DNA of 16,951 bases from CADCTB01 sp036269435 (GTDB lineage: Bacteria > Actinomycetota > Acidimicrobiia > Acidimicrobiales > AC-14): positions 1 to 16,951 of the forward strand of contig DATASA010000189.1 in the NCBI GenBank assembly GCA_036269435.1. The letters are read 5' to 3'. Under the pieces are notes generated by a model. The model did no database searches and was not told where the DNA came from. It saw nothing but the letters and a program-made list of their open reading frames with translations. This document shows positions 12,487 to 16,951 of the stretch, in pieces (position 1 is the first letter of the stretch; the number at the start of each line of letters is the position of its first letter). The position numbers were made by a program, and so were the translations under genes.

Positions 12487-13668
12487 CTATCCGGACGGGG
12501 AGAGCACCACCTTCACGCAGTCCTGTTCCTTGTGCTTGAACGTCTCGTAGGCGCTGGGCGCGTCGTCGAGGCCGAGGCGATGGGTGACGACGAAGGTCGG
12601 GTCGATCCGCCCCGCCTCGATGTGGTCGAGCAGCGGCTTCATGTACTTGTGCACGTGGCACTGGCCGCTGCGGATGGTGAGGCCACGGTTCATCACCGAG
12701 CCCATCGGGAACTTGTCGACGAAGCCCCCGTAGACCCCGATCACCGAGACGACGCCCCCGTTGCGACAGCTGGTGATCGCCTGGCGCAGGGCGTGCGGGC
12801 GCTCCGTCTCCAGGCGGGCGGCCTGCTTGACCCGGTCGTAGGCCTGGATCGGGGCCGAGCCGTGGTGGGCCTCCATGCCCACCGCGTCGATGCACGCGTC
12901 CGGGCCCCGCCCGCCGGTCATCTCCTTCAGCGCCTGGTTGACGTCGGTGTCCTCGTAGTTGACGATCTCGGCCCCGCTGCGGGTGCGGGCCATCTCCAGG
13001 CGGTTCGGGAACCGGTCGATGGCGATGACCTTGCCGGCGCCGAGCAGCAACGCGCTGGCGACGGCGAACTGGCCGACCGGCCCGGCGCCCCACACGGCGA
13101 CGACGTCGCCGGGCTCGATGTCGCACATCTCGGCCCCCATGTAGCCGGTGGGGAGGATGTCGGAGAGGAAGAGGACCTGCTCGTCGGTGAGGTCGCTCTC
13201 GATCTTGAGGGGGCCGACGTCGGCGAACGGGACCCGGGCGTACTCCGCCTGCCCACCGGCGTAGCCGCCGGTGAGGTGCGAGTACCCGAAGATCCCGGCG
13301 GTCGGGAACCCGAACATCTTCTCGGCCATGGCCGCGTTGGGGTTGGTGTTCTCGCAGAGCGAGTACAGGCCCCGCTCGCAGTTCAGGCAGGCGCCGCAGG
13401 CGATCGGGAACGGCACGACGACCCGGTCGCCGACGGCGACCTTGGACGCGGCGCCAGGCCCGACCTCGACGATCTCGCCCATGAACTCGTGGCCCAGGAT
13501 GTCGCCCTTCTCCATGGTCGGGATGTACCCGTCGTAGAGGTGGAGATCCGAGCCGCAGATGGCGGTCGAGGTGATGCGGACGATGGCGTCACGGGGGTTG
13601 AGGATCTTGGGATCGGGGACGTCGCTGACCTCGACATGCGTCGCCCCCATCCAGCAGTTGGCCTTCAT
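12487..13668 (-). CDS. Zinc-dependent alcohol dehydrogenase, formaldehyde-dehydrogenase/dismutase-like
   Basis: A 393-aa medium-chain dehydrogenase. Catalytic-zinc residues are Cys38 in ICGSDLH and His60-Glu61 in GHEF. LSDILPTGYMGA supplies an Asp where liver-type ADH has Cys, as in Pseudomonas formaldehyde dehydrogenase. Structural zinc is bound by Cys91, Cys94, Cys97 and Cys105. The Rossmann motif GAGPVG and the acidic end of the following strand (AIDRF) favour NAD(H). The segment around QAYDRVKQAARLETERPHAL matches the insertion of the glutathione-independent formaldehyde dehydrogenase/dismutase group. The true substrate is undetermined. The ATG at 13668 overlaps the SRPBCC stop (ATGA) and has GGAGGT about 6 nt upstream. 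Confidence 0.9.
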   Translation of the reverse strand: MKANCWMGATHVEVSDVPDPKILNPRDAIVRITSTAICGSDLHLYDGYIPTMEKGDILGHEFMGEIVEVGPGAASKVAVGDRVVVPFPIACGACLNCERGLYSLCENTNPNAAMAEKMFGFPTAGIFGYSHLTGGYAGGQAEYARVPFADVGPLKIESDLTDEQVLFLSDILPTGYMGAEMCDIEPGDVVAVWGAGPVGQFAVASALLLGAGKVIAIDRFPNRLEMARTRSGAEIVNYEDTDVNQALKEMTGGRGPDACIDAVGMEAHHGSAPIQAYDRVKQAARLETERPHALRQAITSCRNGGVVSVIGVYGGFVDKFPMGSVMNRGLTIRSGQCHVHKYMKPLLDHIEAGRIDPTFVVTHRLGLDDAPSAYETFKHKEQDCVKVVLSPSG

Positions 13669-14186
13669 GCGTCCACCTCCACGGGGTGGGCGTCCTCCTG
13701 GTGGCCGATGTTCTGCGTGCGGGTGCCGAGGGGGCTGCCGTCGGAGCGGGCGACCTCGCCGGTCTCGACGATCTGCTTGAACCGGCGCAGGTCGTCGCTG
13801 ACCTGCTGGCCCGGTTCCTCGCCGAAGAGCTTGGCCACCATGGCCCCCAGGGTCCCGCCGGGTGGTGCGTAGTCGACGGTGACGAACACCTCGGTCCCCT
13901 GGCCGCGGGGCGCGGGCCGGAAGCGGACCGAGCCCGAGTTCTCGACCGACGCGCCGTCGACGGAGCGCCAGGCGATGGACGTGCCGGGGACGTCCTCGGT
14001 GATCTCGGCGTCCCACTCCACGGTGGTGCCGGCGGGAGCCTTGGCCACCCAGTGCGACCGGCCGTCCCCGGTCGACCGCACCGACTCCAGGTGGTACATG
14101 AACGTCGGCAGGCTCTCGAACTCGTGCCACCGGGCGTAGAGGTCGTCCGGTGAAGCGTTGATGGTGATGGCAGAGCGGCCCTCCAT
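13665..14186 (-). CDS. SRPBCC-family (cyclase/dehydrase-like) protein
   Basis: A 173-aa START-like domain protein with the usual opening of the family: SAITINASPDDLYARWHEFESLPTFM, then HWVAKAPAGTTVEWDAEI and the ITEDVPGTSIAWRSVDGA block. The long C-terminal helix includes QQVSDDLRRFKQI. It is followed by a hydrophilic tail. Such proteins bind hydrophobic ligands in a deep pocket, and no catalytic residue can be assigned. ATG 14186 is preceded by GAGAGGAGG at 4-5 nt. The gene is translationally coupled to the formaldehyde-dehydrogenase-like enzyme, which suggests that they act on the same compound or stress. Confidence 0.85.
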   Translation of the reverse strand: MEGRSAITINASPDDLYARWHEFESLPTFMYHLESVRSTGDGRSHWVAKAPAGTTVEWDAEITEDVPGTSIAWRSVDGASVENSGSVRFRPAPRGQGTEVFVTVDYAPPGGTLGAMVAKLFGEEPGQQVSDDLRRFKQIVETGEVARSDGSPLGTRTQNIGHQEDAHPVEVDA

Positions 14187-14443
14187 GGGCCTCCTCTCGT
14201 TTTGTCCGTATGGGTGCGGGTTGGCGTGGGCGTGGCGCCGGGCGGCGAGCTCGACGTCGCGCACGCTCCCGGACGACGTGCAGCTGGATGCTCAACCGCG
14301 CCCGCGCCTACCCGGCGCTTCGCGGCCGGAAACCGTCGTCCGCGCCGGTCGAGGGGACGATCCGGCTTCGACTGCGGGAGCGCCTCGTTCGGATCCGTCT
14401 CCTCCCGGGCGCGGCCCAGCCGTCGAAGCGGCGCCGATCCGTC
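14187..14443. other. Intergenic region without identified gene
   Basis: This 257-bp gap lies between the FtsX-type permease stop and the SRPBCC start. It should hold the SRPBCC promoter, but only a weak candidate (CATACG near 14210 on the minus strand) is visible. An 8-bp inverted repeat GCTTCGAC/GTCGAAGC (14365-14372 and 14422-14429) is widely separated and unconvincing as a terminator. Confidence 0.4.
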
Positions 14444-16933
14444 CTAGTCGAGCGCCGTGCGGCCGATCGCCGACGGTTCGCGCCCGGCGAGGAGCCAGCC
14501 GCCGGCGGCGGCCAGGAGCGGTAGGCCCGCCAGGAGGGTGACCAGGTTGCCCACCGGCACCCGGCTGAGCGGGCTCAGGTCGCTGCGGTACCAGACAAGG
14601 AGGGCGGCGTAGGCCCCGGCGGTGCCGAGGAGGGCGCCGAGGAGGGCAAGGGCGCCACCGGTCGCGCCCGTGATCGTCCGCCTGGTGGTGCTGCCGGCTC
14701 CGCTGGCCGCGAGGATCCGGAGGTCGCCGGCCGTCTCGCTGCGTATGAGGCCAATCGTCATGCCGAGCACGCCGAGGGCCAGCAGGGTGCCGATGGCGGT
14801 CGACCAGTTGCGCAGCGGAGCGAGCGATGCCTGCTTCGTCCGGGTCTCCACGTAGAGGCCGATGCCGGCGGCCGCCGTCCGGGCCGTCTGGATCTGCTGG
14901 TCGGTGAGCGGCCCGTTCCCTTGGATCAACCATGCCGCCGGCACGGCCTCGAGCCCGAGCCGCTGCATGGCACTGGGCGTCAACAGGACCCCCGGCGCCG
15001 AAGTGCCGAGCGGGAGCTGCTTGAGCGCCTGGATCTTCGGCGTGGCGTCCGAAAGCTTCGGGACCTGCGGTCCACCCCCGGCGGGCTGCGGGACCGGGGT
15101 GGGTCCGCCACGGAACTCCGGCGTGAAGATGACCAGCCCGGCCAGGTCCGTGCGGGCGGAGAGGACGTCGGCCGTCGGATCGACGGTCGATGGCGCGATG
15201 CCGAAGTGGGCGAGCACCTCCGGCGTCGCCACGTACAGCGGATCCACGTCCGAAATCTCGATGCCGTGCGCTTGCACCGTGACGCGGCTGAGGGACGCGA
15301 TCGGGTAGCCGGCCGGAATCGTCCGGCCCCCTGACCCGGGCTGCGGCGGCTGGAGGCCCACCATCGAGCTGTACGCCTGCTCGAGCGGCACCACGGCTCG
15401 GGCGCCGATCGCGCCGGCAAGCTCATCCAACCGGCTGGTGACCGCTTGCAGCTGTGCCGGGCTGAGCGGCGGCGTCTGCTGGGCGTCCGTGTCCGGAGTG
15501 ACGTGCAAGAGCAGCTGATCACTCGGGAGATTGCCTGCTGCCGCCGGCGCATCGCTGGCCGCGGCGCTGATCGCGATGGTGGCTGCGATCCCGATGGCCA
15601 GGGTCATCGATCCGAGAGCAGCACCGGACCGGGCCTGGTAGCGGACCAGGTCACGCAGGGCCAGCCGCACGGCGACGCCGGCGTGGCGGCCGACGGCGGC
15701 GAGGACGCGGATCGCCAGCGGGGCGAGGAACAGCAGGCCCACGTGGGTGGCGAGCGTGCCGAGGATGATGAACCACTTCCGGTTGTTCGGGGTCCCGTGG
15801 TTGGAGAAGAACAGCAGGGCCAGCCCGGCGGCGAGCAGCACGGTGCCGGCGGCGGCGAGGCGGTGCGCCGGCTGCGGGCGGGCGGGCCGGCCGGCCAGCG
15901 CGGCGACGAGCGACGTCCGGGCGACGGCGCGCGCCGGCCACCACGCCGCCCCGACTGCGGTCAGCGTGGCCAGCACGAGGGTGGCGGCGACCGCCAACCA
16001 CGGCAGGGCGAACCGGTCGATGCGGTGGCCGGAGAGCGACTGCAGCGTCGGCGTCAACGCGAACCACGCAGCAAGCCCGGCGACGGCACCGGCGAGTGCG
16101 CCCATCACCCCGACGGCGGCGCCGTCGGCCAGCATCACCAGACGGACGTGTCGGTCGGTGGCGCCGAGCGAGGCCAGCATTCCCAGGGCCCGAAGTCGCC
16201 GTTGGGCCATGACGGTGAACCCGGCCACGGCCATGAGCCCGACGAAGAGCAGCCCGAGGGTCGCGAGTGCCAGCACCTGTGCGTCCACCGCGGCCGTGCT
16301 CTGCTGACCGCGCGCCATGATGCCCATGCCGGTCCCGCTGGGTAGCTGGATCCTGTCGCCGACCCCGGGGCGCCACGAGGTGAGGACCGAGACGGTCGAG
16401 GGGGGAACGGCCTGGCCGGGCGCGACGAGGGCGAACTGGTCGAGCAGGTCGAGGGGGTTCTCGACGATGCCGACCACCCGCCGTGCCTGGCCGTTGGCCG
16501 TCCAGGAGCTGCCGACGTGGAGGTCGAACAGCTTGGCGGTCCCGCTGGTCACGGCGGCCTCGCCCGGCCCGGTCGGGTACTGACCGGAGTCGAGGCGCAG
16601 TGTGACGCTGTCGAACGTGCCGCCTGGCGCCTGATCACGAAGATCGAGGGTCGACAACGAGCCAGGGACGGCCAACTGCTGGTGGGCGACGACGTCGACC
16701 GCCCCGAGCTTGGCCCGGATGGCCGCGATGTCGGCGCTCAGTTGCGGGTCGGTCCCACTCAGGTTGAGAACGGTGACGGCGGTGCCGAACGTCGGGTCGG
16801 CCTTGAGCTCGGACGCGTTGGTGGCCGTCCCCAGCCCGACGATCGTCGCGGCGACGGCCACCGTCAGCATGGCGAGGATCAGGGCGTGGCGGCGCCACTC
16901 CCGGCGGAACAGCCGCCATCCCCACCGGACCAC
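14444..16933 (-). CDS. ABC transporter permease, FtsX/MacB-like (start uncertain at the window edge)
   Basis: An 829-aa permease built from two FtsX units. TM1 is at about 16-38, followed by an extracytoplasmic domain to about 215. TMs follow near 217-243, 264-293 and 308-332. The second half starts with two hydrophobic segments near 358-376 and 386-413, then a TM at 437-459, a second extracytoplasmic domain to about 700 and three C-terminal TMs. Such proteins couple ATP hydrolysis by a separate ATPase to export of lipids or peptides, or to signalling. The cognate ATPase is not in the window and may lie beyond 16951. The first start in view is GTG 16933, but the frame is open to the window end, so the protein may begin further upstream. 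Substrate unknown. Confidence 0.85.
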   Translation of the reverse strand: MVRWGWRLFRREWRRHALILAMLTVAVAATIVGLGTATNASELKADPTFGTAVTVLNLSGTDPQLSADIAAIRAKLGAVDVVAHQQLAVPGSLSTLDLRDQAPGGTFDSVTLRLDSGQYPTGPGEAAVTSGTAKLFDLHVGSSWTANGQARRVVGIVENPLDLLDQFALVAPGQAVPPSTVSVLTSWRPGVGDRIQLPSGTGMGIMARGQQSTAAVDAQVLALATLGLLFVGLMAVAGFTVMAQRRLRALGMLASLGATDRHVRLVMLADGAAVGVMGALAGAVAGLAAWFALTPTLQSLSGHRIDRFALPWLAVAATLVLATLTAVGAAWWPARAVARTSLVAALAGRPARPQPAHRLAAAGTVLLAAGLALLFFSNHGTPNNRKWFIILGTLATHVGLLFLAPLAIRVLAAVGRHAGVAVRLALRDLVRYQARSGAALGSMTLAIGIAATIAISAAASDAPAAAGNLPSDQLLLHVTPDTDAQQTPPLSPAQLQAVTSRLDELAGAIGARAVVPLEQAYSSMVGLQPPQPGSGGRTIPAGYPIASLSRVTVQAHGIEISDVDPLYVATPEVLAHFGIAPSTVDPTADVLSARTDLAGLVIFTPEFRGGPTPVPQPAGGGPQVPKLSDATPKIQALKQLPLGTSAPGVLLTPSAMQRLGLEAVPAAWLIQGNGPLTDQQIQTARTAAAGIGLYVETRTKQASLAPLRNWSTAIGTLLALGVLGMTIGLIRSETAGDLRILAASGAGSTTRRTITGATGGALALLGALLGTAGAYAALLVWYRSDLSPLSRVPVGNLVTLLAGLPLLAAAGGWLLAGREPSAIGRTALD

Positions 16934-16951
16934 GGCGCGGCGGGCCGGGGC

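Noticed and set aside
12397..13872. 491-codon plus-strand frame opposite the dehydrogenase
   Set aside because: Composition is Asp/Val/Gly/Leu-rich antisense of a well-conserved zinc dehydrogenase with all motifs intact on the minus strand.
14158..14541. Plus-strand ORFs across the SRPBCC-permease gap
   Set aside because: Arg/Pro/Ala-rich with no ribosome site or recognisable motif; they overlap the permease end and look like chance GC-rich frames.
15446..16345. 299-codon plus-strand frame opposite the permease
   Set aside because: Gly/Arg/Gln-rich antisense translation with no domain; the minus strand encodes transmembrane FtsX segments.

Overview
The window is very GC-rich, gene-dense bacterial DNA. 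GTG starts and 4-nt start/stop overlaps are common, a lipoprotein sits beside an ECF sigma/anti-sigma pair, and several regulator genes look leaderless. This points to a high-GC actinomycete (Actinomycetota). A deep-branching class such as Acidimicrobiia is possible, but the sequence alone does not fix the genus. No rRNA, tRNA, CRISPR, insertion sequence or phage gene was seen.

Layout. (1) 134-4129, plus strand: a nitrogen-scavenging operon. It holds a BMP/PnrA-type ABC substrate-binding lipoprotein, a catalytically dead biuret-hydrolase paralogue, an intact biuret hydrolase (BiuH type) and an amidase-signature enzyme. The transporter's permease and ATPase genes are not visible. (2) 4031-5553, minus strand: an OmpR-type response regulator coupled to an alpha/beta hydrolase, whose end overlaps the amidase gene antisense. 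(3) 5729-9246, plus strand: a compact operon encoding an Hpt protein, a REC-GGDEF diguanylate cyclase, a membrane PAS histidine kinase and a single-domain REC protein. These are all the parts of a four-step phosphorelay with a cyclic-di-GMP output. A hairpin at 9259-9300 separates it from the next block.

(4) 9312-11264: a secreted-repeat lipoprotein (minus) diverges from an ECF sigma factor and its zinc-finger anti-sigma factor (plus). Both divergent promoters carry the same CAATCC-N16-CGTA element, which suggests that the sigma factor drives itself and the lipoprotein. (5) 11278-14186, minus strand: an SRPBCC protein and a formaldehyde-dehydrogenase-like zinc dehydrogenase overlap by 4 nt. 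They are followed by a PadR repressor coupled to a HAAS-type membrane protein. The PadR gene has a near-consensus promoter covered by a perfect 17-bp inverted repeat that includes its start codon. (6) 14444-16933, minus strand: a large FtsX-type ABC permease whose true start may lie outside the window.

The most notable points are the active/dead biuret-hydrolase pair, the shared ECF promoter motif, the PadR operator/promoter architecture and the self-contained phosphorelay.
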